Source: Deltaproteobacteria bacterium (GTDB lineage: Bacteria > Myxococcota_A > Polyangia > Polyangiales > Polyangiaceae). Taken from it: 64,000 bases of DNA. The stretch lies in the NCBI GenBank assembly GCA_016218915.1, contig JACRCQ010000079.1, positions 62,001 to 126,000 on the forward strand. Reading direction: 5' to 3'. Under the pieces are notes generated by a model that saw only the letters and a program-made list of their open reading frames with translations, was not told the DNA's origin and ran no database searches. Of the stretch, positions 1-8,524 are shown piece by piece (positions within the stretch are counted from its first letter, which is position 1; the number at the start of each line of letters is the position of its first letter). A program made the translations under genes and the position numbers.

Positions 1-24
1 CCGTAGACTTCGCCGACCGAGAGG

Positions 25-354
25 TCACGTTGGTAGCGTGCGATAGATGCCCGTCAAATCATGCTTGCACTGAGCTCGGCCGAAGAGGCGCAACGCAGCT
101 CCTTCGCCCGGAAAGCTGAGCGCAGCCGCAGCCCGGAACACGCGGTCCACCCGCTCCACCGCGATCCAGTCGATGGCCGGCGCCGTGCGCATCAACTCGC
201 GATCCTCGGGCTGCAATCGTTCGTCGAGTCGTGCGCGCGCATCTGGCCCCATCTTTTCCATGTGGTCACGAACGAAGAACAGACCGCTGCCTTTGTACGT
301 CATCATGGGTACCTTGGGCGCGGCGATGGTAACACGGACTCGTCCGGCAGGCAC
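25..354 (-). CDS. Hypothetical protein, possibly frameshifted at its C-terminus
   Basis: A 109-residue protein of unknown function. It has no signal peptide or membrane segment, and it is basic and moderately conserved in look (TYKGSGLFFVRDHMEKMG near the start). It ends abruptly after GIYRTLPT. The bases just beyond the stop read well in another frame (YQRDLSVGEVYG) to the window edge, so the gene may be longer and frameshifted near position 45, or the real C-terminus may simply lie here. It could belong to a myxobacterial uncharacterised family, but I do not recognise it with confidence. Confidence 0.5.
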   Translation of the reverse strand: MPAGRVRVTIAAPKVPMMTYKGSGLFFVRDHMEKMGPDARARLDERLQPEDRELMRTAPAIDWIAVERVDRVFRAAAALSFPGEGAALRLFGRAQCKHDLTGIYRTLPT

Positions 355-369
355 CGGGAGGCGAACGGT

Positions 370-1512
370 CTACGGACAGGGCTTGCGCTCCGGCCCCGGC
401 TCAGCGCCGCTATCCGGGTCGTCGCAGGTCATCGACGGCGAGGTCGGGACCGTGAAGCAGTCCGACGGGTTGTCTGTGCAATACTTCTGACACGCATCCA
501 CGCCACACCCGTTCCAGTCCAGTGTGTGGAAGTTCGAGTTCCTGGCTTTGCCCCAGCTGAAGGTACGACAGCCGGGAGCGACGATGGGCCCGCAATGACC
601 GGTACATCGCACGACCCCGTCCTCACCGGCGGCCCGTTCGCTGACGAATGCGTCGATGACATCTGCACACGTCGCACCTCCGCCTTCGCCCTGCACGAGC
701 TCTCCGCAACGCTTGAACGATGCATGGGCCCCGTGCGTCGAATCGAACTCCGCCTCGGAGTTGACGCATGGGTGACACGCGGTGCACTCGACCATGGGAG
801 GCAATCCGGCTGGCGGACACTCCACCCAGCCGTCCTCGCACGCCTTCTTCCTCCAGTAGTTGATTCGCTCCAAGCAGCTCGTTCCGCTGGTCTTCCACAC
901 CGCCCGGGTCGTGTTGTTCGGGCCGCACTTCCAGGTGCATGCCTGGTCGAGAGCTTTCGGGACGCACGGGCAGACTGAAGCGTACCGTTCGCCAAAGCAG
1001 TTGGCATTGCCTGGCTGGCTCGAACAGCTGAGCTGGGTCTGGGATGGGAAATAGCAGGTCTTGGAGCCATCCTTCGGATCGGTGGCGATGGACACCAGGT
1101 ACTGCCCGTCCGACGGGGAGACCGAGGACCAGCACCCACCCTCCCGACAAGTGAACCCGAGCCCGGCCGCGATCTTCGCAAAGCCCGCGATGCTCGTTGC
1201 CTCGACCGTGTGGCCTTCATCGCATGCGTGGTACGCGCAGTTCTGCGACAGCGCGGCCTCGCAGACCTCCTGGCAGATCGGTCCGTTCACGTTCCCGTCG
1301 TTCTTGATCACCCACACCACATCCGAGCCGGATTCGCTGTAGCAGGTGTAGCCTGCGGCGCACTGCACACCGTTGCTCGTGACAGAGCCTTTGTCGTCGG
1401 TGGCATCGGACGAACCCGCATCTGAAGGCGCTCCTGCTGGAGTATCGCCATTGGACGTGCTGCACCCGACGGCCAGCGGAAACACCACCAAGAGAAACGC
1501 GGATCGATTCAT
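370..1512 (-). CDS. Cysteine-rich secreted lipoprotein
   Basis: A 380-residue predicted lipoprotein. The start chosen is ATG at 1512, because it begins a clean signal peptide (MNRSAFLLVVFPLAVGC) with a lipobox ending at Cys17. A short Ser/Asp/Ala-rich linker follows, as is common in Myxococcota lipoproteins. The mature part holds more than 30 cysteines, often in pairs, consistent with an extracellular disulfide-bonded fold. A CTACHPC stretch occurs in the middle, but heme binding is not implied. No catalytic domain is recognised. It lies just downstream of the radical SAM gene on the same strand. Confidence 0.75.
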   Translation of the reverse strand: MNRSAFLLVVFPLAVGCSTSNGDTPAGAPSDAGSSDATDDKGSVTSNGVQCAAGYTCYSESGSDVVWVIKNDGNVNGPICQEVCEAALSQNCAYHACDEGHTVEATSIAGFAKIAAGLGFTCREGGCWSSVSPSDGQYLVSIATDPKDGSKTCYFPSQTQLSCSSQPGNANCFGERYASVCPCVPKALDQACTWKCGPNNTTRAVWKTSGTSCLERINYWRKKACEDGWVECPPAGLPPMVECTACHPCVNSEAEFDSTHGAHASFKRCGELVQGEGGGATCADVIDAFVSERAAGEDGVVRCTGHCGPIVAPGCRTFSWGKARNSNFHTLDWNGCGVDACQKYCTDNPSDCFTVPTSPSMTCDDPDSGAEPGPERKPCP

Positions 1513-1570
1513 GTCTGCGATAGTATGCCCTGACAAGAGCGAGTTCAAGCTGACCGCCGTAGCGCCGCGA

Positions 1571-2320
1571 TCACCGCACGACCGCTTCGCACTCGATCCC
1601 GCGCTGCTTGCAGAACGCAGCCACGATCCGGGTCTGCTCCCGATAGAACGCGTTTCGACCTGCAAAGTCGCTGGCGCTCGAGTTGTAGTTCCACCCCCCG
1701 AAGAACACGTGGTCCACGAACCCGACCTGCTCGAGCAGCGCGCTGACGTCCTGCACGATGATGTTGGGGGTAGGGTAGGGCTCGATGTGCACCAGCGTGC
1801 GGCATCCCTTGTCGTGCAGGGCGCGCGCTGCCGCGATTCGCTCGGCATAGGGCGATGCTCCGGGCTCCCAACGCTCGCGAAACGTCTCGTCGATCGAGAC
1901 CAGGGAGATGCCGTAGGTGTTGTCCCTGCGGAACCTACGCTCGTCGGCAAGCTCCACGGGCAGCGTGCCCTTGGTCAGGATGCTGCACGGAATGCCGGAC
2001 TGGTTGATCCGCTCCACGAGCTGCAAAGTGAGCGCCTGCACCTCGGGCTGGTCGAACATGAACGGGTCGGTGGTGAGCGACATGTGCACGCAGTCCACCA
2101 CCCGCTTCTTGCGCAGCTCCTTGTCCAGAAGCTGCAAGGCGTTGCCTACGAGCTTGGGACGGCACCATTCCGCAAGGTCCTGCACCCGTCCGTGACGCCG
2201 CGCGAGCATGAAGGCGTGGCAGGGGTACCGGCACCCGTGCGAGCACCCTTGCACCGGGTTGATGCACCAGAACCCGAGACCGCTCTTGTTGAGGAGGGAT
2301 TTGCGTTCGAGGGTGTCCAT
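1571..2320 (-). CDS. Radical SAM protein (SPL-like family)
   Basis: A 249-residue protein with an N-terminal cysteine cluster CSHGCRYPC (residues about 26-34), followed by a TIM-barrel-like sequence (CVHMSLTTDPFMF, ISLVSIDE). These match radical SAM enzymes related to spore-photoproduct-lyase-like proteins, which use a 4Fe-4S cluster and S-adenosylmethionine. The cysteine spacing is CX3CX3C rather than the classical CX3CX2C. I believe some SPL-like subfamilies have this variant, so it need not mean inactivity. The substrate is unknown. No strong ribosome binding site is seen before the ATG. Confidence 0.75.
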   Translation of the reverse strand: MDTLERKSLLNKSGLGFWCINPVQGCSHGCRYPCHAFMLARRHGRVQDLAEWCRPKLVGNALQLLDKELRKKRVVDCVHMSLTTDPFMFDQPEVQALTLQLVERINQSGIPCSILTKGTLPVELADERRFRRDNTYGISLVSIDETFRERWEPGASPYAERIAAARALHDKGCRTLVHIEPYPTPNIIVQDVSALLEQVGFVDHVFFGGWNYNSSASDFAGRNAFYREQTRIVAAFCKQRGIECEAVVR

Positions 2321-2373
2321 GCGCGCTCGGCCGACGTTGACGCCGCCTGCGGGGTGTCGTCAAGTCACCTGGC

Positions 2374-3915
2374 ATGGATGCGCTGGCCGCTGTCACCGAG
2401 GAAGGCGATAAGTCCACTCGCTGGCTCTTGATCGTCGCTGCATCCATGTCCGTGTGCATGCTGGCAGCGACCCTGCTCGGCCCGTACGGCTACTTCATCG
2501 ACGAGTTCTACTACCTCGCCTGCGCGCGCCGTCCTGCGCTCGGCTATGTCGATCATCCTCCCCTGGCTCCCTGGATCCTGACCGGGATCCGCGCTGTGGC
2601 TGGGGAATCGCTCCTGGCCATCCGGCTGGTGCCGGCGATCGCGGCGGGTGCGACCGCGTACGCATCAGGGCTGCTCGCACGGGAATGGGGCGGGAATCGG
2701 TTCGCCATGTGCCTGGCCGCGATCGGCACCGCCTCCATGCCTGCACTCGGCGTGATCGGCGGCTACTACTCGATGAACTGCTTTGAGCTGCTCGTGTGGG
2801 CCTGGGTGCTGCTTCTGGTAGCGCGGATCGCCAACGACGGCTCTGCACGCCTGTGGCTCTGGGTCGGCGCCCTGATCGGAGGCGGCTTTCTGCTCAAGCA
2901 CACGATCGTGCTGCTCGCGCTTGGGGTGACGGCAGGGATCGTGCTGACCCCGCTTCGACGACATCTTCGCACGCGCTGGCCATGGCTGGGCGTTGCCATC
3001 GCAGCGCTCCTCATGGTCCCGAATCTCGGATGGCAGATCGCCAACGGCTGGCCTTCCCTGGAGTTCTATCGCGAGGCCACTGCGCACAAGAACATCCCAA
3101 CATCGCCCCTGGGTGTGCTTGTCAACCAGTCGATGATCCTGCATCCGCTGCTTGTTCCGATCTGGGGCGTGGGAGCGGTGTCCCTCGTCACATCGAAGCG
3201 GTTCGCTCGACACCGGTTCATGGCGATCGTGTGGTGGGGGCTCCTCGCGCTGGCCATGGCCGCAGGCACCAGCCGTCCGGATCGAATCGTGGGCCTCGGT
3301 GCAGCCCTGTTCGCTTCTGGCGCCGTGATGTGGGAAGCCTGGGTGCGACGCACGGCCGGCCGTGTTGCGTTGATTGCGGCTGCCGTTGCCGCCGGGCTCG
3401 CGTTCGCGCCCCTGAGCCTGCCGATCCTGTCGTTCGAGGCCACAGCACGCTACGCTGCCTGGACCCACGCGGTTCCCAGGATCGAGAAGGGCAAGTCATC
3501 GCCTTTGCCCCAGTGGCTCGCGGATCGGACCGGCTGGGAATCGATGATCGACCAAGTGGGTGCGGTCGTGAATGCGCTTCCTGCCGAGGAGCGAGCGAGC
3601 GCATTGGTCTTTGCCCCGGACTACGGAACCGCAGGAGCTCTGGAGCTGTGGGGGCCAAGGCGAGGCTTTCCAAGGGTCATCTCCACGCAGAACAGCTACT
3701 ATCACTGGAGCGAGGGGCACACCGACAGCGCGGTCTTGATCGCGATCGGCGTGAGCGAGGCGAGTCTGCGGCGCGCGTTCAGCGACGTGCGTCGCGCAGG
3801 GACCGTGTCCTGCTCGTATTGCATGAGCTGGCGGGCGGATCGCCCGGTCTTCGTCGCTCGCCAGCCGATCGTGCCCCTGAGCCAATTCTGGCCGGAGATG
3901 AAGCACTACGAGTAA
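2374..3915 (+). CDS. Glycosyltransferase family 39 (PMT/ArnT-like) membrane protein
   Basis: A 513-residue polytopic membrane protein. An early periplasmic loop carries DEFYYLACA and YVDHPPLAPW, the typical acidic motif and following loop of the ArnT/PMT superfamily, which transfers sugars from polyprenyl-phosphate carriers to lipids or proteins. About ten hydrophobic segments follow, then a roughly 140-residue soluble C-terminal part. It runs divergently from the radical SAM gene. The acceptor cannot be told from sequence. Confidence 0.85.
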   Translation: MDALAAVTEEGDKSTRWLLIVAASMSVCMLAATLLGPYGYFIDEFYYLACARRPALGYVDHPPLAPWILTGIRAVAGESLLAIRLVPAIAAGATAYASGLLAREWGGNRFAMCLAAIGTASMPALGVIGGYYSMNCFELLVWAWVLLLVARIANDGSARLWLWVGALIGGGFLLKHTIVLLALGVTAGIVLTPLRRHLRTRWPWLGVAIAALLMVPNLGWQIANGWPSLEFYREATAHKNIPTSPLGVLVNQSMILHPLLVPIWGVGAVSLVTSKRFARHRFMAIVWWGLLALAMAAGTSRPDRIVGLGAALFASGAVMWEAWVRRTAGRVALIAAAVAAGLAFAPLSLPILSFEATARYAAWTHAVPRIEKGKSSPLPQWLADRTGWESMIDQVGAVVNALPAEERASALVFAPDYGTAGALELWGPRRGFPRVISTQNSYYHWSEGHTDSAVLIAIGVSEASLRRAFSDVRRAGTVSCSYCMSWRADRPVFVARQPIVPLSQFWPEMKHYE

Positions 3916-4550
3916 TGGGAGAGAACTAGGAACTGGGGACTAGCAACGCGAATGAGAATGCGCATGGGAAGACGCACGGGCCGCAGTCCGCAGGCGCAAC
4001 CAAAGCGACGGGGCGTGCTACTCCAGGGGGCTACCTTTCAGGGGCAGAGTATTTCACAGGGAGATGGGAGATCGGGAATCGGATTTGGCTATCGCGGATC
4101 GAGCTGGGCTTGCGGGAGACACGCGAGGGATTGAAGACCCAGGCTCCGGACCGAAGTAGCCGCAGATCAACGCAGATCTTCGCAGAGGCTGGCGCGACGG
4201 GGCCGACCTGTTGAACCAGCGAGTACCAACCCTCAGATCCTGTCTGCGGCTGTCTGCGGCTGTCTGCGGCTGTCTGCGGCTGTCTGCGGCTGTCTGCGAG
4301 ATCTGCGGCTTTCTTCCAGCTCCAAAGTCTTCGCGCGACGCGACGAGTTGGCGGGTGAGTAGTACAGAGTGGGGAGGGCTGATACGCGAAGACCTTGGGT
4401 GCCTACCCTCAAGACTCTGTGACCTCTGTGCCCTCTGTGGTCTTACTCCGGAGGTCGCATCGCGAATGAGAATGCGAATGGGCCGCACTCCGAATCCCTC
4501 CTCCATTCCCAGGTCTACATTCGCATTCCTGTTTCTAGTTCCTAGTTTCC
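3916..4550. repeat. Gene-free intergenic region with short repeats and imperfect terminal inverted repeats
   Basis: There is no credible gene between these two convergent genes. The ends carry an imperfect inverted repeat: AACTAGGAAC at 3924-3933 matches GTTCCTAGTT at 4538-4547, and GAATGCGAATG-type stretches occur inside both ends. The motif GCGAATGAGAATGCG occurs as direct copies near 3947 and 4462. The middle contains a 10-base tandem repeat and CTCTGTG-rich sequence near 4420-4440. It resembles a non-autonomous, MITE-like or REP-like dispersed element. Confidence 0.5.
4240..4298. repeat. 10-bp tandem repeat, about six copies
   Basis: The unit CTGTCTGCGG is repeated head to tail about six times, the last copy diverging. 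It lies within the intergenic repeat region and codes for no credible protein. Confidence 0.9.
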
Positions 4551-7500
4551 TTAGGGGCACCAGTCGCGCCAGGTAAACACCGTATCCTTGCGCACGGGAT
4601 GCGCGGATGCGAATCCGTATCGGTTCGTCGCTTCCACGCATCCAGGCCACTTCTCGACCGTATCCCAATCACCCCGGGTGAACTTGTAGAAGAACCACTC
4701 GCCTCGCGGCAGAGACACGAACCCGTGCGCCTTGTCCGGCGGAGTCTGCCAATCCAGCGGAAGCTGCGCCCACGCCGATGCCGAGGTCGCGATGTGAACC
4801 TGCGTCGTGGTCGGCGTGCCGGCGGGTACGCTGACCTCGAACTCCACGTCCACGGGCGGACGAAGCTCAGGGATCGACGTGTCGTACGTGAGATCGAGCG
4901 CGAATCCAGCGGTGTCCAGGTGCGCGACCACGACCGACAGATCGCGCGCGTCGTACCACCACCCGAGCTTGGCCTGCATGAGCGCGTTCTCGTCCGCATG
5001 CTGTTGCATCGGTGAGCCGTCCCAGGTCACCTGCGTCGGAGCGTGATCCACACGCCGCACCCGCACGAGCAGCGTTCGGGGCGCAGGTTGGAACGTGCCT
5101 TGCCTGGGACCTGCCGACAGGTGTGCGCCTGTCGCCGTCTGATGCAACGTATAGGTGATTCGCGAGGAGGATTCGTACCCGTCTCCTTCGTCCTCGTAGA
5201 ACGTGTACGAGCTCTGCTGGGTGGATGGATACACCTCGAGCGTGAAGGGATCGATCGGCTGCTGATCGCTCCACATCATCGACTGCGCCCTTGGCAGGAT
5301 CGCGCCTTGCCTGACGTACACAGGCAGCGCAGCCAGCGTCATCGTGAGCTGCAGCGTCGTCGGACCCTCGTAGATCGCCCCGGAATGAAGCTCGTACCAC
5401 CTGCCCGCAGGCAGCGTGATCGAGCGTTGGGTCGCGTCCTTCTCAGCCACCGGAGCCACCAGCAGCCACGGTCCGACCATGGCTTCGTCGTCGAGATGGT
5501 AGACCGTGGGGTCGCTCTGGAACTCGTAGACGAGCGGGCGAAGGATCGGCGATCCATTCTCCGCGGAGTCAGCGGCCGTGCTGTACAGATACGGCAGCAG
5601 CTCGTAGCGCTGGCGGATGAGATCGCGGCTCAGATCCTCCACCTCTTGCCCGAAGGCCCAGGGTTCCTGCGACGGCACGCCGTTGGTCACATGACCCCGG
5701 AAGAAGGGCGACACCGAGCCGAGCGCCATCCATCTGGCAAATAGCTCTGGCGTTGCATTTCCCGAGTAGCCTCCCACATCGCTTCCCACCAGCGGCACAC
5801 CGCTCACTCCGAGATTCAGGAGCATGGGAAGCGTCTGCTGCAGGCTCTCCCAGGAGCTCGGCGCATCTCCGGTCCAGACCGCCGCGTAGCGCTGGATCCC
5901 TGCGAACCCGGCGCGCGTCAGGATGAAGGGACGGCGATCCGGCGCGTTCTGGACCATCCCCTCGAAGGTGGCGCGCGCTTCCTGCAGCGCGTAGACGTTG
6001 TGCGCTTCGGCCATCGTGGTGGGCGCGGCTTCCCCTGCCACCGGTACGTCGTTGGGGACCGACCCTCCGCCGCTCTCAGGGAAGACCGTCGGCTCGTTCA
6101 CATCGAGCCACACGCCTCGAAGGCCCAACTTCACCTCTTTGCCTACCTGCATTCCCCACCAGTCGCGCGCCGGCTGCGACGTGAAGTCCGGGAACACGGC
6201 TGGCCCAGGCCACACCACGCCGACGTACAGCTCGCTGCTCGGCTTTCGAAGGAAGTGGTCGCCGGCAAGACCTGTGTCGTATACCGACCACCCCGGCTCC
6301 TGCTTGATGCCAGGATCCTCGATCGCGATGACCTTGAATCCCTTTGCTCCTAGCGCCTGGATCATGCCTGCAGGATCCGGGAAGGTCGCTGGATCCCAGG
6401 TGAACGTCCGCAGCCCATCCATGTGCTGGATGTCGAGCCAGAGCCCGTCCGCCGGTATGCTCCGGTCGCGGAACTCCTGTCCGATCTGCTCGAGCTGGGA
6501 CGCCGGCGAGTAACCCCACCGCGACTGGTGGTAGCCCAGCGCCCATCGCGGAGGGAGCGCAGCAGGTCCTGTGAGGCGCGCATACCTTTGCAGGACTTCG
6601 GCCATCGTCGGCCCGGGGATCACATATTGATCCACGATTCCGCCCCAGGCCTCGATCGCGTACTGGTCCGTGATCGCCTTGGCTACGTCGACTTCGAGCC
6701 GGTAGGCGTTGTTGGTGAATACCCCGTACGCGCGGGTCTCTCGCAATCCAACGAAGAACGGGATTGACTCGTAGAGCGGATCGGTCCCTGGCGCCCAGCC
6801 GCCGTATGCGCTCTGGTAGGAGTCCGTGTTCCAGAAGACCATGTGCTGTCCGCGCCGCTCCAGCGGGCCGGTCCGTTCCCCGAACCCGTAGAAGACCTCG
6901 TCGGGCGGCGTGCTGCGAACCACGCGCACGGTCGACGTCGGGCTCCCTCCGTCCTGAGGCTGGCTCCCCTGGCTCCACCCTCCGCCCGCAGGATCCTCCA
7001 TCAGCACCGTGGAAGCAGCGTCCACGACCTTGATGCGGCCATCAGCGCGCACCTGGATCGAGAGCCACTTCGTGCAGACCTGGGCACCTTCGAGGGTTCC
7101 TGTCACCTCGGCGGCTGGGTCTTGCGGCAGGCTCTTGGTGACGGCCCAAGCTCGGTCCGGAGGAAGCGTGGTGCCCTTGGGCGCGTACTGCAGCCTCGCG
7201 GTTCCATCGTCCAGGACCGAGACGTGAAGGTCTGCCAGAGGGCCGTGGGCGATCAGGGCATGGCCGGTCCCAGGAGTTTCTGCCCAGACGGGGAGGGGAG
7301 CCACCGGAGCGCAATGCGCGTAGGGAGGCGCAGCGTCGGCAGGTGCGTCTGCTGCGTCCGGTGCATCGACATTCTGCGAGGCTTCTGCTTCCTGGGACGC
7401 CTCCAAGACATCGCTGCCCGCTTCGGCGTCTGGCGCGACTTGGCCGTCGTCCGCAGACGCGTCCACGACAGGTTGAGCAGGCGGGCTTTCGCTTCCGCCG

Positions 7501-7568
7501 CAAGCCGGTCCGGCCAGCGCGAATGCACTGAAGAGCAAGGGGATCGACTTGCGGGGGACGCCTGTCAT
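4551..7568 (-). CDS. Secreted GH31 alpha-glucosidase lipoprotein with C-terminal starch-binding-like domain
   Basis: A 1005-residue glycoside hydrolase family 31 enzyme. The start at 7568 gives a lipoprotein signal (LLFSAFALAGPAC), then an Asp/Ala-rich linker typical of myxobacterial surface lipoproteins. An N-terminal beta-sandwich precedes the catalytic barrel. The nucleophile motif is GVWLDVNEP and the acid/base motif is WTGDAPSSW, both intact, so it should cleave alpha-glucosides or related sugars outside the cell. The last roughly 100 residues resemble a CBM20-type starch-binding module (VDVEFEVSVPAGTPTTTQVH onward). The next lipoprotein gene ends only 43 bases upstream of the start. Confidence 0.9.
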   Translation of the reverse strand: MTGVPRKSIPLLFSAFALAGPACGGSESPPAQPVVDASADDGQVAPDAEAGSDVLEASQEAEASQNVDAPDAADAPADAAPPYAHCAPVAPLPVWAETPGTGHALIAHGPLADLHVSVLDDGTARLQYAPKGTTLPPDRAWAVTKSLPQDPAAEVTGTLEGAQVCTKWLSIQVRADGRIKVVDAASTVLMEDPAGGGWSQGSQPQDGGSPTSTVRVVRSTPPDEVFYGFGERTGPLERRGQHMVFWNTDSYQSAYGGWAPGTDPLYESIPFFVGLRETRAYGVFTNNAYRLEVDVAKAITDQYAIEAWGGIVDQYVIPGPTMAEVLQRYARLTGPAALPPRWALGYHQSRWGYSPASQLEQIGQEFRDRSIPADGLWLDIQHMDGLRTFTWDPATFPDPAGMIQALGAKGFKVIAIEDPGIKQEPGWSVYDTGLAGDHFLRKPSSELYVGVVWPGPAVFPDFTSQPARDWWGMQVGKEVKLGLRGVWLDVNEPTVFPESGGGSVPNDVPVAGEAAPTTMAEAHNVYALQEARATFEGMVQNAPDRRPFILTRAGFAGIQRYAAVWTGDAPSSWESLQQTLPMLLNLGVSGVPLVGSDVGGYSGNATPELFARWMALGSVSPFFRGHVTNGVPSQEPWAFGQEVEDLSRDLIRQRYELLPYLYSTAADSAENGSPILRPLVYEFQSDPTVYHLDDEAMVGPWLLVAPVAEKDATQRSITLPAGRWYELHSGAIYEGPTTLQLTMTLAALPVYVRQGAILPRAQSMMWSDQQPIDPFTLEVYPSTQQSSYTFYEDEGDGYESSSRITYTLHQTATGAHLSAGPRQGTFQPAPRTLLVRVRRVDHAPTQVTWDGSPMQQHADENALMQAKLGWWYDARDLSVVVAHLDTAGFALDLTYDTSIPELRPPVDVEFEVSVPAGTPTTTQVHIATSASAWAQLPLDWQTPPDKAHGFVSLPRGEWFFYKFTRGDWDTVEKWPGCVEATNRYGFASAHPVRKDTVFTWRDWCP

Positions 7569-7611
7569 GGGGGGAAGTGTACACGATCCCTGGAGGGCGA
7601 CGTGGCACCAG

Positions 7612-8460
7612 CTACTTGCACCACTCCATGACGAGCATGGGATGCCCATGCAGCGTGCTCTCGTGCGACGCTGCGATGAACAGGCAGTTGACCGCGACGA
7701 CCAGAACCGAGATCCTGCCTGTGGAGCCGTCGATCCAGGTTGCGTCCCACGAAGATGGCTGCAGGTCGAAGCTGAGGTTTGGCAGGCTTTTGTCGATGTT
7801 GCTCGTACCAGCGGCCGGTCCGTGGTCGCCATCTGCGCCAGGGCTGTTCCAGGTCGGTCCTGAGCTGCCCGCGCCTCGCCTGCACCAATCCGCGCCGGAA
7901 TAGGCAGCGCCGTCGCCTTCGGTCCAGTCGTTGCGCAATGGGAAGGCCTGGACCGGGCCAGGGACCTTGTCCGGACAGCTTCCGGCCCCCTCGCAGTCCG
8001 CGTTGCCCTCCAGAGTCAGGGTCATCTTCTTGATCTTGCTCGGCGTGAGCAGCGCCGCGATCGCCGCTGCATCGAGCTTGAAGCTGAACAGACCGCGTCC
8101 CAGCCCGATGTTGAGGTACTTCGAGTCGCCATACGAGATCGAGCCATTGCACTGGCCTTGGATGATCGTGGTGTCGGCTTCGGCCTCGTATTTTCCGGAT
8201 AAGATCGAACAGGTCGGTCCGGTCTCCTCGCCAACCGCGTCGGCCGCAGCTTCGGTGGAAGCCTCGTGCGACGCCTCGGGCTTCCCCGTGTCCTTCACTG
8301 CGTCGGGCTGGGAGCTGTCGCCACCCGCAGCTCCGTCTGGGGCAGCGTCCGGTGTGGCCCCATCAGCCGATATGGGGTCCGGCGAGGCAGAGAAGTCGTT
8401 ACCTCCGCACCCGGCAAAGGTAGAGAGAAGCCCGATGAGGATCAAGACGCGCCGATTCAT
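7612..8460 (-). CDS. Lipoprotein of unknown function, DNRLRE-like
   Basis: A 282-residue predicted lipoprotein. ATG at 8460 is preceded by GAGAGGAA at good spacing and opens a signal peptide ending in the lipobox FAGC. An Asp/Ala/Glu-rich linker of about 70 residues follows. The C-terminal domain (about 90-282) begins with an EAEADTTI motif and has beta-rich segments like the DNRLRE/disaggregatase-related domains of secreted proteins; this assignment is tentative. It sits directly upstream of the GH31 gene on the same strand, so a joint role in polysaccharide handling is possible. Confidence 0.7.
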   Translation of the reverse strand: MNRRVLILIGLLSTFAGCGGNDFSASPDPISADGATPDAAPDGAAGGDSSQPDAVKDTGKPEASHEASTEAAADAVGEETGPTCSILSGKYEAEADTTIIQGQCNGSISYGDSKYLNIGLGRGLFSFKLDAAAIAALLTPSKIKKMTLTLEGNADCEGAGSCPDKVPGPVQAFPLRNDWTEGDGAAYSGADWCRRGAGSSGPTWNSPGADGDHGPAAGTSNIDKSLPNLSFDLQPSSWDATWIDGSTGRISVLVVAVNCLFIAASHESTLHGHPMLVMEWCK

Positions 8461-8524
8461 GACGTTCCTCTCCATGGACGTTCTACGAATAGCGCGCCTT
8501 GTCCCCCCTTCGTGAACTTTTTGC

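Noticed and set aside
370-1512. CTACH in the Cys-rich lipoprotein as a c-type heme site
   Set aside because: The protein has many cysteines consistent with disulfides, and the site has no magnetochrome context.
4211-4576. Small plus-strand frame with repeated CLRLSAAV-type residues
   Set aside because: The repeated residues come from the 10-base tandem repeat, and there is no ribosome binding site or homology.
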